A stretch of DNA of 64,000 bases from Melieria omissa (taxonomy: Eukaryota; Arthropoda; Insecta; Diptera; Ulidiidae). The notes under the pieces are model-generated. The model searched no databases and was not told the DNA's origin. It saw nothing but the letters and a program-made list of their open reading frames with translations. The translations under genes were made by a program, and so were the position numbers. The stretch lies in NCBI GenBank assembly GCA_963971225.1, contig OZ020269.1, positions 39,577,264 to 39,641,263 of the forward strand, given 5' to 3'. Of the stretch, positions 41,567-53,234 are shown one piece after another; the stretch's first letter is position 1; each line of letters begins with the position of its first letter.

Positions 41567-44500
41567 TGGTCCTTCGAGCAAACGCGAACCCGCGCCGCGT
41601 ATTTAAAAAACAAGTGACACAAAACAATTACAAAACAGTGAACAGTGAAAACCAAGACGAATTAATACAGTGAACAACATAACACAGTGAAAAAAACTAA
41701 ACTAAAACTACACAAACAAAGAGTGAACAACATCATACAACAGGAACCAAAGAAATGAGGTAACAAAAAAAACAAGAACTGAAAAAGAAAGTGAACAACG
41801 TTAGTGCGGACCCCCTTACAAAAAACTAAAAAGGCATCCCCGGCCCCCCTTGATCAAAAAAGGAAAAAATAAAAATAAAAATTGTAAAAGCCAGCCCCCG
41901 CCCCCCCCTTTTTTTCAAAAAAAAAAACAAAAGCCAACCCCGGCCCCCTGTTCTCAAACAAAAACCACCAAAAAAAAAAATTGTGTACAAAAAAAAAAAG
42001 AGACAAAACCGAAAGTGCAGTGAGAAAACATAAGAACATACAGTGCAGTGTAGTGCAGCAGCCGCAACCAAAGGAGAAAACATCGAAGAACAACAACACA
42101 CACACAACGCAGACGAGAAGGGAAGCGACAGCGAAAGGAAAAGGGCAGACAACATCAGCACCACAGCACAACGTTGGACGGACGTCGGGCACAAAACATA
42201 AAGCAGATCCCCATACTCGGGCACTGCGCCCACCAAGATAAGCCCATACAATTTTATCTAAAACAGTAACACATACACTAACAAATATACACATTTATAT
42301 TCTGGAAAAAAAAAAAATTTTTACATTGAAAAAAAAAAATTATAACAAAATACCCATATTCCCATATTAATATACTCAAAAACTTAACTCTCCGTTGAAC
42401 ATTGTATATATATACAATATTCAACCGGAACAAAAAATCCCGTATAAAGTAGTTCCGCTACTGCCCATTTACACATTCCCCCTGCAGACAGTTTCCGCGC
42501 CAAGTTTATGCACAGCTTCCATATTTTGCTCATTTCCCCTGCGCACAAAAATTGGTGCCAATCCCCATTTTCGCGCCTCTCCGTGAGCGCACACCATCCA
42601 ATTTCTCTCCTCTTCTTTCTTCTTCACTTGCTTTGCACAAAAAATCAGCAGCAAACTGCCCAGCTGCTTCCTACATTGTGCGCGTCCACTTGCACTCATA
42701 TTCGCGCACTTTTCCTTGTGCCAAATTCGCACATATTTGTACATATCACACGTTCACTGCACATACACTTACCATATATACAGTGGGACAAACATAACCC
42801 ACCGGTACACACAATTTTATTTTTCTCCCTCATACAATTAAATACATTTTACTAAATTTACTAACAATTAACAAATATTATAGATTCAAAAATATATTTT
42901 GACTACACTCGTACACATATACACATAACAATACACATTCGTGTTTTACATATCAAATAAACCGCACGCACAATCGCAATTCCGCAGAACCCCCGCGTTT
43001 TCTTTTACCAAGCGATCCGCCGACGGCTCAGCAAGAGAACTATATTCATGGCACACGAACACTGCAACATAACCTTTGAGGTAGGTTGAGCTACGGAGCA
43101 TGGAAGCTTTAATCTGGAACGGACCAGCAAAGTCGATTCCAGTTGTGGCGAATAGGATGGTAAGTGTGCATCGTTCGGGAGGGAGTGCTGCCATAATCTG
43201 TGTTCGCAGCCTTTGTTTATGGATGACACACGTTTTGCATTGGAAAATGCACTTTTTGACTTGCGGCTTTAGGCGCGGAATGTAATATTCCTGCCGAACC
43301 ATACGGAGCATGAGTCGTTGGTCCGCATGCAGTAATAGCTTATGAAGGAAGCGAAGAAGCAAACTGCAGTAGCGGGACTCTGGAGGGAGAATGATGGGGT
43401 GTCGTTCATTATACGACAATGCCGCATTGGCGAGTCGGCCATTGACTCGCATCACCTTCTGTTTGTCTAAGAAGGGGTTGAGTACCAAGAGAGAACTTTT
43501 CTTGGATATGGGAAGCGAATGAGAGAGCGCTTGTCGTTCCTGGGGATAATAGGAACTTTGCGCGAGAGTTATAAGGCGATTCTTAACAAATGCCAACTCT
43601 GCTTGGGATAAATGTGTTCCGTGTATGGGATGTTGCTGGCGACGGGAGGAGATGCCGTTATGAATGAAGCGGAACATGTACGCGATTACTCGCAGGGCTC
43701 GAGAGAAGCTGGAGAACCGATCGAGGATGTCGGTCTGCTCTTCGAGAAGGTGGTGGCAATCAACTGCTCGTTGTTCCGGGACTGGAACTTTGCGAGAGTG
43801 ACCTTTGGGCCAAGCATCGGAAGCTTGCTGCAACCATTTGGGGCCATTCCACCACAGAGAGTGATCTTTGAGATCACATATATACATACACTGCACATCT
43901 GTTGCCACTCAAAGTGCATACAGTGGGACAAATACCACTTTTGCACACAAAAATTGTTTACACCCAAAATTATTTTTACACTTTTTTACGTTCACTGACA
44001 CAATAACACAAATAATCACATACACATATACACATATATACAAATATATATACATATATACACACAAATTTATACTCATACACATACATATTTATTGTGC
44101 ATTTGACAAAAATAATCTCGTACACTATTATATACTACAAATATATATATTTATACACACATATATAGATACACACCCAATTTTATACACATACACATAC
44201 ATACGTGTCTATTCACACAAATTCACATTCACATTCCCATACAAAATCAAATTCACCTTTTCACGAATAAAAACACATTTAATACACAATTGACTACACA
44301 TTTGTTATATTATAATAATTTTAACATACATTCCCAATTCCCACATACATACACATTTCTATTTAGTACCCATTCACATTTACAAAAAATTTATTTGTTT
44401 CCGATACACATACATATTTATTTTACAAATAAAAGCAAATTTTCATACACATTTGACTTCACATTTATATTTATATTTTACAGCTTTTACATACATTCCC

Positions 44501-44766
44501 CACTCACATTTACCAAAAATTGGCTTATTTCCCATATACACATTTGTATTACCCATACACACATTTTCACATTTACACAATTTTTTATTTATTTATTTAT
44601 TGTTGCTCGACAAGTGTTCAAATTCGTTTGAACGAATTTTCCCATTCCCAACTCTTCCCATATTCAATTATCGTTCGCGCGGACGCGGGTAGACTTCACG
44701 TCTATATTACAATACCCTACATATATTTATTTAAACTTTTAACCTTGTCGAGCTTTTTTAAACAAA
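41567..44766 (+). other. BEL unit 2 leader with inverted pol insertion
   Basis: Primer site TGGTCCTTCGAG then a leader like that of unit 1 (CAGTGAACA repeats, CCCATACTCGGGCACTGCGCC, CATACAGTGGGACAAA twice). It is about 3.2 kb instead of 1.6-1.9 because it holds the inverted pol fragment at 42955-43875 and extra AT-rich tracts. Poly-C/poly-A rich patch at 41830-42000. Confidence 0.75.
42955..43875 (-). pseudogene. Inverted BEL pol fragment: linker and integrase N-terminus
   Basis: The open minus frame (42946-43908) begins in leader antisense, then reads DHSLWWNGPKWLQQASDAWP and the typical BEL post-RNase H linker, VMRVNGRLANAALSYNERHP, the integrase zinc finger (HKLLLHADQRL ... CIFQCKTCVIHK, a His-His-Cys-Cys set), and TGIDFAGPFQIKASM with the first catalytic Asp. 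It breaks off about 30 residues later, before the second Asp and Glu. It is open over ~300 codons, so it was inserted recently or kept by chance. It lies between two copies of the CATACAGTGGGAC leader motif. It is the only trace here of the pol region that the three units lack. Confidence 0.85.
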
Positions 44767-47262
44767 ATGCCTGTTGAGCGATCCCCTAAACGCCAACTTG
44801 TTACAATGGAGACTCCTTCCTCCAGATACACAAAGTCACCCAGTGCACGTTTGACAGTTCCTGTCACTCGGGAGCCACCAAACACTCGCTCCAAACTCTC
44901 TAGTCCGAAAGCAACCGATCCCAGTGTTGCAAAATTTACTTTCGAGTACGAACAGCTCGTGCTATTGTGCACAAAATTTTCATCGGTCCCCATTGAGAAT
45001 TTGACCAAATCCCTGGTCCAAATTAAGCAAACAAATTTGCAAGCCCAATGGGAGAGGCTTATGTGCGCACATGAGGCAGTCTTTATTGCTGAAGACAACA
45101 GCCAGCCCGACGGTTTCAAAGAGTCGGCTAGGCAAAAAATCGACGCCTGCACAGACCAGTACGAGTTGTGCATGGCTCAGATGTCGGACATCATTGAGAT
45201 GCTCCAAACTCAGTCCCCCCAGCCCGCTGCGCATATGGAACCGGTTCGACCCCTAGAACCAGCAAATACCCCCTTCATTTGCCTACAAGTTCCGCCTTGT
45301 GATACCGAAACCTTTTTCGGGGGCTATGAGCAGTGGCCGTCCTTTCGGGACATGTTTACCGCGGTTTACATCAACCACCCCCAGCTCACTCCAGCCCAAA
45401 AATTGTATCACCTCCGATACAAGACGCAAGGTAAAGCCGGTGCTATTGTTAAGCAATATGCATTAACCGATGAGAATTTCGGACTCGCGTGGGATGCCCT
45501 AAAATCCCGTTATGAAAATAAACGCATTTTGGTTGACACCCAAATTAGATCCCTCTTGAATATCGCTCCTGCCCACACTGAAAATAGTGAGGCGCTACAG
45601 CGGATCCAAAGCACTATAAACAATTGTCTGTCTGTTCTCAATACTCAGGCCGTAGACACTGACAATTGGGATCCGCTATTGGTTTACATATGTTGTACCA
45701 AATTGCCCCAAGAGACACTTGCTCTATGGGAGCAATCATTGACATCCCGGAAGGATCTGCCACCCTGGTCGCAAATGGATGAGTTCCTGACCGGCAGATA
45801 TGAGGTACTTGAACGGTTGCAAAGTATTCGCCCTTCTAAGCCGAAACCGTCTCAACCTTCGACTTCCAATGTCCTCCCAAATCGGCCACACAAATCCCTA
45901 AATTATTACACTCAAGTAAAAAGGGACTTCGCGTGCAAACTCTGCAACGCAAATCATCCCATACGGACTTGCCAGAGCTTCAAAAGACTCACCCCCCAGA
46001 GTCGATTAAAATACGTTAAGAAGCACAATCTCTGCGTAAATTGTCTTGCGACATCCCACCTTGTTGAGAATTGTACAAGCAATTTTACGTGCGTATATTG
46101 CCAAATGAAGCACCATTCCATGCTTCATTTCCCCAAAGGCAATGCGCAGCTCTCTGAATCGCTTAATCGGTCACATTCGACCACGACCCAATCACAGGTC
46201 GCAACATCTCCAAAACGAAAGCACAACAACTCTGCTACTCATTCTCCCCTTTCGGATGCGCAACCCCGCACATCTTCCAGGCAAAGTACGCCCAAAGTAC
46301 AAGCCCTACACTCCAATAATGGCACCCAATCCCTTCTGCCTACGGCACTGGTGTCTATTGACCACGCAGGAAAGTTGTTTAAAGTGCGAGCGTTGATCGA
46401 TCAAGCCTCTCAGCGTACCTTCATCTCCGCGAAGGTCCAGAAACGCCTCAAATTGCCGATCGAGAAATCCCCCTTCCAAATCTCGGGCATGGGCGGTCAG
46501 ATTGTGCAAAATGCCAATCATACATGCTTCTTGACCTTGGCAGTCCCCCAATCGAGCACGAAACTCCCCGTGCAAGCAATCGTGCTCCAAGAGCTTACGA
46601 AATTGCTCCCAACTTCTCAGATAAACCCCCCTAATATGAAACATTTCGCCATGCTAGAACTCGCTGATCCAAATCCCTTCGAGACAGCGCAGATTGATAT
46701 AGTGATTGGCAGTGATCTCATCCCGCAGATCATGCTCGAAGGTATCCACCGGAATGTATGTGGCAGCTTACTTGCTCAGCATACAGTATTCGGTTGGGTA
46801 TTAAGCGGTCCAGTACCCCCTTCTTCGCATTTGACATGTGCCACAGAGGTACCAAGTCGCCATATGCACACTGGACACGCCCTTCGAAATAATCTTCCTG
46901 CCCTAAAGGAAGCTCTTTCACAAGTGATTGCCGCCCTCAATCCCGCAGGGTTTCCACCTCAGGAAATAATGGAAAATCACTTCGAGCCCACCACTCCTGC
47001 AAACTCATACTCAAACCGGCAAATTTCCCCCTTCGTTGCCAAACGTTTCGGCCCCGCAGGATGGCTTTCGCCTCTAATGAGGTCCCCCAAAAGGGTTCGA
47101 CAACAACGGCCCACATTCACAGCAACTGACGGAAATTGCATTCCCTCGCAGTTCCTCATTGCACCAACTCCAACCCGGGTCCAAAAAGAGGACAGTCGCC
47201 ATTCCAGTGCGACATGCTCCAAGAGCTGCAAATCCCGCAGACGTCGGACTGATCGGGTATAA
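44767..47262 (+). CDS. BEL gag-protease polyprotein, unit 2
   Basis: 831 residues, uninterrupted, same domain order as unit 1: gag, zinc region, protease with RALIDQASQ, and the same deletion joint and C-terminal tail. The N-terminal 90 residues match unit 3 (SSRYTKSPSARL, FEYEQLVLLC) and not unit 1. The middle is private to this copy (WDALKSRYENKRIL, AHTENSEALQRIQST, SHLVENC). The C-terminal third is the same as unit 1. It has two extra residues near 475 (TTTQSQ). Open frame conserved despite substitutions. Confidence 0.9.
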   Translation: MPVERSPKRQLVTMETPSSRYTKSPSARLTVPVTREPPNTRSKLSSPKATDPSVAKFTFEYEQLVLLCTKFSSVPIENLTKSLVQIKQTNLQAQWERLMCAHEAVFIAEDNSQPDGFKESARQKIDACTDQYELCMAQMSDIIEMLQTQSPQPAAHMEPVRPLEPANTPFICLQVPPCDTETFFGGYEQWPSFRDMFTAVYINHPQLTPAQKLYHLRYKTQGKAGAIVKQYALTDENFGLAWDALKSRYENKRILVDTQIRSLLNIAPAHTENSEALQRIQSTINNCLSVLNTQAVDTDNWDPLLVYICCTKLPQETLALWEQSLTSRKDLPPWSQMDEFLTGRYEVLERLQSIRPSKPKPSQPSTSNVLPNRPHKSLNYYTQVKRDFACKLCNANHPIRTCQSFKRLTPQSRLKYVKKHNLCVNCLATSHLVENCTSNFTCVYCQMKHHSMLHFPKGNAQLSESLNRSHSTTTQSQVATSPKRKHNNSATHSPLSDAQPRTSSRQSTPKVQALHSNNGTQSLLPTALVSIDHAGKLFKVRALIDQASQRTFISAKVQKRLKLPIEKSPFQISGMGGQIVQNANHTCFLTLAVPQSSTKLPVQAIVLQELTKLLPTSQINPPNMKHFAMLELADPNPFETAQIDIVIGSDLIPQIMLEGIHRNVCGSLLAQHTVFGWVLSGPVPPSSHLTCATEVPSRHMHTGHALRNNLPALKEALSQVIAALNPAGFPPQEIMENHFEPTTPANSYSNRQISPFVAKRFGPAGWLSPLMRSPKRVRQQRPTFTATDGNCIPSQFLIAPTPTRVQKEDSRHSSATCSKSCKSRRRRTDRV

Positions 47263-47773
47263 ACTCCAAGATCTATAAGATCTCATTCTCTGGTGGAAAG
47301 GCTCCAGTAATTCAAAGAGCGGTTGACTGCCACCACCCTCTCGAAGAGCAAACCGACATTATCGGTCGGGTCTCCTGCTTCGTTCGAGCCCTACGAGCAC
47401 ATACGTATCCCGAGCGGAGTTGCCCTTGTGTATAAACAACCCCTCGAGCCCCTTCATAACTCTCGCTCGAGCTTCTCATTCCCCCTAAGGAAATGGCAAT
47501 GCAGCCAATATATATATGTATTTTCCCATATTCCCCCGGCTTTAGCTTGAGCGAACCCCGCAGCTTAGCCGCGCTTTCCCATACTCATGATGTCAGCCTC
47601 AAAAATTTTATGTCCAAAAACCTGACATCTTACTCTATTTGCAGGTCGGTAACTACCCCTAAACCGCTGCAGCAGCACTCCTCCGAGGACGAGACGTCGA
47701 TGGACGGCACCCCCGCACCTGCATCACATCCTCGCCCGACTGGCCCGTGGCATTTTTAAATTGCAATATGCAA
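47263..47773 (+). pseudogene. BEL pol remnant and 3' non-coding, unit 2
   Basis: Almost the same as 40802-41312, with only a few base changes (CTCCGAGGACG here, CTCTGCGGACG there). Confidence 0.75.
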
Positions 47774-48030
47774 TGGCGGCCGCGATGGCTAAATGAGTGC
47801 TGTCTCAAGTGATCTGTCGATCCCACCTCTAATCCCTTCCTTTCCTTCTCCTTTTGTGCTCATATTTCCCCCTATTTTCTGCTCCCCGGCTTCGGCCGTT
47901 TGTGTCGTTTAATGTTTATTGTACTTCATTGTAACATTCGTGTTTTACATCTGAAATAAAACGCACCTCCAACCGAAACCCCAACGCGTTTTATTTATTT
48001 CCCCCGCTCCGCCGCGATCGAAGTTAAACA
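47774..48030 (+). repeat. BEL LTR, 3' of unit 2
   Basis: About 257 bp; first part like 41313-41566, last part different (ACATTCGTGTTTTACATCTG, GATCGAAGTTAAACA). Followed by the primer site TGGTCCTTCGAGCC. Confidence 0.85.
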
Positions 48031-48284
48031 TGGTCCTTCGAGCCGGCTAAATGAGTGCTGTGGTTGTTCAGTGATCTGTCGATCCCACCACTAATCCCTT
48101 CCTTTCCTTATCCTCTTGTACTAATGTTCCCCCTATTTATGCTCCCCGGCTTCGGCCGTTTGTCTCGTTCAATGTTTCATGTACTTCTTGTAATCATTCG
48201 TTATTCAGACGTCATATAATAAAGACCCAAAACGAAACCCGTGCATTTTATTTTTCCACCGCTCCGCCGCGATACGCATAAACA
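48031..48284 (+). repeat. Primer site joined to a second BEL LTR
   Basis: TGGTCCTTCGAGCC (48031-48044) runs straight into GGCTAAATGAGTGCTG, an LTR lacking its first ~13 bases, which ends GATACGCATAAACA at 48284 and is again followed by TGGTCCTTCGAGCC. The two adjacent LTRs differ in sequence, so this is not a simple local duplication. Confidence 0.85.
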
Positions 48285-50187
48285 TGGTCCTTCGAGCCAC
48301 CGCGAACCCGCGACGGTGAAAACAGAAAACATATATAAACGAACAAATAAAATCTATGTGACAAACAAAACAGTGAACAAAAACTAAGTGAACAACACAT
48401 CAAACGATCATCACAAATCAAATACACAGTGCAGCAATTAAAAAACGCAGTGAACACAAAAAGGAAGTGACAAACAAATCGAAAACAGAGCGAAAAATAT
48501 TTAGAACACACAAACTAAAACAAATTATTTCAAACGAAGTGCAGTGTTGTACACAAAAACACGGACTACAGCAGAACACGTAACAACAACAAACACACTC
48601 AACAAACACAACACACAGCACCACACAAAGCAGACAAAAAGGGCAGCAACAACAAACACACTCAAAAAACACACACCCACATCACAGAGCGGACGAAGAA
48701 AGCAGCAACAACAGCAAACAACAGCAAGCAGCACAAACGGCGGACACAAACGACGTAGAGGCAATCCCCATTCTCGGGCATTGTGCCCCCTTAAGATAAG
48801 CACAAAATTTTTATTAAAATTTAACAAATATCTCCACAATCACATACACTAACACAAAAACATATATTTAAAAAATATATATATATTTCCATTCCCTAAA
48901 ATCCAGTTCAAATATTATACACTGGTACCCCGCCCGCTGTCCGCTTTTCGTGTACATTTTTCTGTACACATACAAATTAACGCAGTGCAGTAAGCATTCC
49001 CGCTACTGCACATAATTTTGCGATATTTGTTTGCACATTCCCTTTTTGCGCTGCAGCCTGCTTTTCACTCCTTTTCTAATTTGAACATTTCCCCAAATTT
49101 TGTTTGTGCATATCGCAGATCAGCAGCGACCACTCCAGCTGCTGATCTCGCACTCTCCCACTTGCGCACATTTTCGCGTTTCGCTTTGTGCGATATACGC
49201 AAGCACCAGCAGCACGCACTCCCGCTGCTGCCTCCCAGTGCACTCAAATTTTCATACTTCTGCCTAAGCAATTCCCCTCCTTCGCTAGCAGAAGTAAATA
49301 AACTCAAGCACAGTGGGACGAGTCGCATTTTTTTGCAGCACATTGAACAAATTTCTAGAACTAAGAAAATTTTCAATAGTGCTGCATATACTCATACACT
49401 GCACATCTGCTGCCACCCAAGTGCATACAGTGGGACAAATTACCCCTCTTGCACACAATAATTGTTTGACAAAAAAAATATTTTCACACTTTTTTACGTT
49501 CACCAACACGCTAAAACAAATAACCACATACACATATATATTCATACACATATATATACACTTACAAATATATATTTATACACACATATACATATTTTCA
49601 CACAAATTTATACACATACACATACATACGTGTATATTCACACACATTCACATTCCCAAACAAAAAAATTCACTTTTTCACAAATAAAAACACATTTAAT
49701 ATACATTTGACTACACATTTGTTATATTATAATAATTTTAACATACATTCCCAATTCCCACATACATACACATTTCTATTTAGTACCCATTCACATTTAC
49801 AAAAATTTATTTGTTTCCGATACACATACATATTTATTTTACAAATAAAAGCAAATTTTCATACACATTTGACTTCACATTTATATTATATTTATATTTT
49901 ACAGCTTTTACATACATTCCCCACTCACATTTACCAAAAATTGGCTTATTTCCCATATACACATTTGTATTACCCATACACACATTTTCACATTTACACA
50001 ATTTTTTATTTATTTATTTATTGTTGCTCGACAAGTGTTCAAATTCGTTTGAACGAATTTTCCCATTCCCAACTCTTCCCATATTCAATTATCGTTCGCG
50101 CGGACGCGGGTAGACTTCACGTCTATATTACAATACCCTACATATATTTATTTAAACTTTTAACCTTGTCGAGCTTTTTTAAACAAA
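48285..50187 (+). other. BEL unit 3 leader
   Basis: About 1.9 kb, begins with TGGTCCTTCGAGCC. Same motifs as the other leaders, including CCCCATTCTCGGGCATTGTG, CATACAGTGGGACAAA and ACATATATA tracts; from about 49700 to the ATG it is almost the same as the end of the unit 2 leader. Confidence 0.8.
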
Positions 50188-52677
50188 ATGCCTGTTGAGC
50201 GATCCCCTAAACGCCAACTTGTCACAATGGAGACTCCTTCCTCCAGATACACAAAGTCACCCAGTGCACGTTTGACAGTTCCTGTCACTCGGGAGCCACC
50301 AAACACTCGCTCCAAACTCTCTAGTCCGAAAGCAACCGATCCCAGTGTTGCAAAATTTACTTTCGAGTACGAACAGCTCGTGCTATTATGCACAAAATTT
50401 TCATCGGTCCCCATTGAGAATTTGACCAAATCCCTGGTCCAAATTAAGCAAAAAAATTTGCAAGCCCAATGGGAGAGGCTTATGTGCGCACATGAGGCAG
50501 TCTTTATTGCTGAAGACAACAGCCAGCCCGACGGTTTCAAAGAGTCGGCTAGGCAAAAAATCGACGCCTGCACAGACCAGTACGAGTTGTGCATGGCTCA
50601 GATGTCGGACATCATTGAGATGCTCCAAACTCAGTCCCCCCAGCCCGCTGCGCATATGGAACCGGTTCGACCCCTAGAACCAGCAAATACCCCCTTCATT
50701 TGCCTACAAGTTCCGCCTTGTGATACCGAAACCTTCTTCGGGGGCTATGAGCAGTGGCCGTCTTTCCGGGACATGTTTACCGCGGTTTACATCAACCACC
50801 CCCAGCTCACTCCAGCCCAAAAGTTGTATCACCTCCGATACAAGACGCAAGGTAAAGCCGGTGCTATTGTAAAGCAATATGCATTAACCGATGAGAATTT
50901 CGGACTCGCGTGGGAAGCCCTAAGATCCCGCTTTGAAAATAAACGCATACTCATTGATTCACAAATTAGATCCCTCCTAAATATCGCTCCTGCCCACACT
51001 GAAGATAGTGAGGCACTTCAGCGGATCCAAAACACAATAAACAATTGTCTGTCTGTTCTCAATACTCAGGCCGTAGACACTGACAATTGGGATCCGCTAT
51101 TGGTTTACATATGTTGTACCAAATTGCCCCAAGAGACACTCGCTCTATGGGAGCAATCACTGACATCCCGGAAGGATCTGCCACCCTGGTCGCAAATGGA
51201 TGAGTTCCTGACCGGCAGATATGAGGTACTTGAACGGCTTCAAAGTATTCGCCCTTCTAAGCCGAAACCGTCTCAACCTTCGACTTCCAATGTCCTCCCA
51301 AATCGGCCACACAAATCCCTTAACTATCACACTCAAGTGAAAAGGGACTTCGCGTGCAAACTCTGCAACGCAAATCATCCCATACGGACTTGCCAGAACT
51401 TCAAAGGACTCACCCCCCAGAGTCGATTAAAATACGTTCAGAAGCACAATCTCTGCGTAAATTGTCTTGCTACCTCGCATCTCACTAAAGATTGTACAAG
51501 CAATTTTACGTGCGTATATTGCCAAAAGAAGCACCATTCTATGCTTCATTTCCCTAAAGGTAATGCGCAACCCTCTCATACTCCTAACTGGTCACATTCG
51601 ACCACTCCACAGGTCGCAACAGCTCCAAAACGATCGCATAATAATTCCGTTACTCATTCCCCCCTTTCGGATGCGCAACCCCGCACATCTTCCAGGCAAA
51701 GTACGCCCAAAGTACAAGCCCTACACTCTAATAATGGCACCCAATCCCTTCTGCCTACGGCACTGGTGTCTATCGAGCACGCAGGAAAGTTGTTTAAAGT
51801 TCGAGCGTTGATGGACCAAGCCTCTCAGCGTACCTTCATTTCCTCGAAGGTCCAGAAACGCCTCAAATTGCCAATCGAGAAAACTCCCTTCCAAATCTCG
51901 GGCATGGGCGGTCAGATTGTGCAAAATGCCAATCATACATGCTTCTTTACATTGGCAGTCCCCCAATCGAGCACGAAACTCCCCGTGCAAGCAATCGTGC
52001 TCCAAGAGCTTACGAATTCGCTCCCATCTTCCCACATAAACGCTCCCAATATGAAACATTTCGCCATGCTAGAACTCGCTGATCCAAATCCCTTCGAGAC
52101 AGCGCAGATTGATATAGTGATTGGCAGTGATCTCATCCCGCAGATCATGCTCGAAGGTATCCACCGGAATGTATGTGGCAGCTTACTTGCTCAGCATACA
52201 GTATTCGGTTGGGTATTAAGCGGTCCAGTACCCCCTTCTTCGCATTTGACATGTGCCACAGAGGTACCAAGTCGCCATATGCACACTGGACACGCCCTTC
52301 GAAATAATCTTCCTGCCCTAAAGGAAGCTCTTTCACAAGTGATTGCCGCCCTCAATCCCGCAGGGTTTCCACCTCAGGAAATAACGGAAAATCACTTCGA
52401 GCCCACCACTCCTGCCAACTCATACTCAAACCGGCAAATTTCCCCCTTCGTTGCCAAACGTTTCGGCCCCGCAGGATGGCTTTCGCCTCTAATGAGGTCC
52501 CCCAAAAGGGTTCGACAACAACGGCCCACATTCACAGCAACTGACGGAAATTGCATTCCCTGGCAGTTCCTCATTGCACCAACTCCAACCCGGGTCCAAA
52601 AAGAGGACAGTCGCCACTCCAGTGCGAGATGCTCCAAGAGCTGCAAATCCCGCAGACGTCGGACTGATCGGGTATAG
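50188..52677 (+). CDS. BEL gag-protease polyprotein, unit 3
   Basis: 829 residues, uninterrupted. N-terminus like unit 2 (SSRYTKSPSARL), middle like unit 1 (WEALRSRFENKRIL, SHLTKDC), C-terminus common to all three. The protease motif reads RALMDQASQ, keeping the Asp. Private changes include AQPSHTPNWSHS and LTNSLPSSH. The same deletion joint (NSYSNRQ to ISPFVAKRF) shows that all three descend from one deleted ancestor. Expected role as for unit 1; mobilisation would need enzymes from a complete BEL element. Confidence 0.9.
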   Translation: MPVERSPKRQLVTMETPSSRYTKSPSARLTVPVTREPPNTRSKLSSPKATDPSVAKFTFEYEQLVLLCTKFSSVPIENLTKSLVQIKQKNLQAQWERLMCAHEAVFIAEDNSQPDGFKESARQKIDACTDQYELCMAQMSDIIEMLQTQSPQPAAHMEPVRPLEPANTPFICLQVPPCDTETFFGGYEQWPSFRDMFTAVYINHPQLTPAQKLYHLRYKTQGKAGAIVKQYALTDENFGLAWEALRSRFENKRILIDSQIRSLLNIAPAHTEDSEALQRIQNTINNCLSVLNTQAVDTDNWDPLLVYICCTKLPQETLALWEQSLTSRKDLPPWSQMDEFLTGRYEVLERLQSIRPSKPKPSQPSTSNVLPNRPHKSLNYHTQVKRDFACKLCNANHPIRTCQNFKGLTPQSRLKYVQKHNLCVNCLATSHLTKDCTSNFTCVYCQKKHHSMLHFPKGNAQPSHTPNWSHSTTPQVATAPKRSHNNSVTHSPLSDAQPRTSSRQSTPKVQALHSNNGTQSLLPTALVSIEHAGKLFKVRALMDQASQRTFISSKVQKRLKLPIEKTPFQISGMGGQIVQNANHTCFFTLAVPQSSTKLPVQAIVLQELTNSLPSSHINAPNMKHFAMLELADPNPFETAQIDIVIGSDLIPQIMLEGIHRNVCGSLLAQHTVFGWVLSGPVPPSSHLTCATEVPSRHMHTGHALRNNLPALKEALSQVIAALNPAGFPPQEITENHFEPTTPANSYSNRQISPFVAKRFGPAGWLSPLMRSPKRVRQQRPTFTATDGNCIPWQFLIAPTPTRVQKEDSRHSSARCSKSCKSRRRRTDRV

Positions 52678-53234
52678 ACTCCAAGATCTATAAGATCTCA
52701 TTCTCTGGTGGAAAGGCTCCAGTAATTCTCATGCTCAAAAAGTTCCAATTCCGGATCAAAGAGCTCTTGACAGCCACCACCCTCTCGAAGAGCAAACCGA
52801 CATTCTCGTTCGGTTCTCCTGCTTCTCTCGAGCCCTACGTGCAGCCAATTATCCCGAGCGGAATTGGCTTATTTTCTAAACAGCCTTTAAGCCCTTTGGC
52901 AATGCAGCCAATTCATATGTATTTTCTCATATTCCCTCAGCTATAGCTTTCGCAAACCCTGCAGCTTAGCCACTATTTCCCATTCACACGATGTCCACAG
53001 CATAATTTCAAGCCTCTGACATCTCACCTTCTTTGCAGATCAGCCGACTACCGCAGCAGGTACCCCTTGGACTGCCCCGCACGGCCGGATGGATCACCCC
53101 CCGCAAGAGAGGTCATCGGCGCACCCCTAAGCGCACCCACAGCCAGCCAGCCGTGAGCCGCACCGCCACCAGCCAGACCTCAGCCGCGTCTCGGCAACCA
53201 TCCACCCGGACACTTTCCTAATTGCACTCTGCAA
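52678..53234 (+). pseudogene. BEL pol remnant and 3' non-coding, unit 3
   Basis: Starts like the other tails but diverges after the linker remnant and carries a different GC-rich end (53040-53220, ACCCACAGCCAGCCAGCCGTG) that matches the minus-strand fragment at 36455-36683. Confidence 0.75.

Noticed and set aside
41826..42294. Hydrophobic minus-strand ORFs of 141 and 146 residues
   Set aside because: They arise from A-rich and CA-rich leader sequence read antisense as Phe/Val/Cys runs, which mimic membrane proteins. No conservation between the three leaders.
43868..44631. Plus-strand ORFs rich in Thr, His, Tyr and Ile
   Set aside because: Simple-sequence ACACATATA tracts of the BEL leader.
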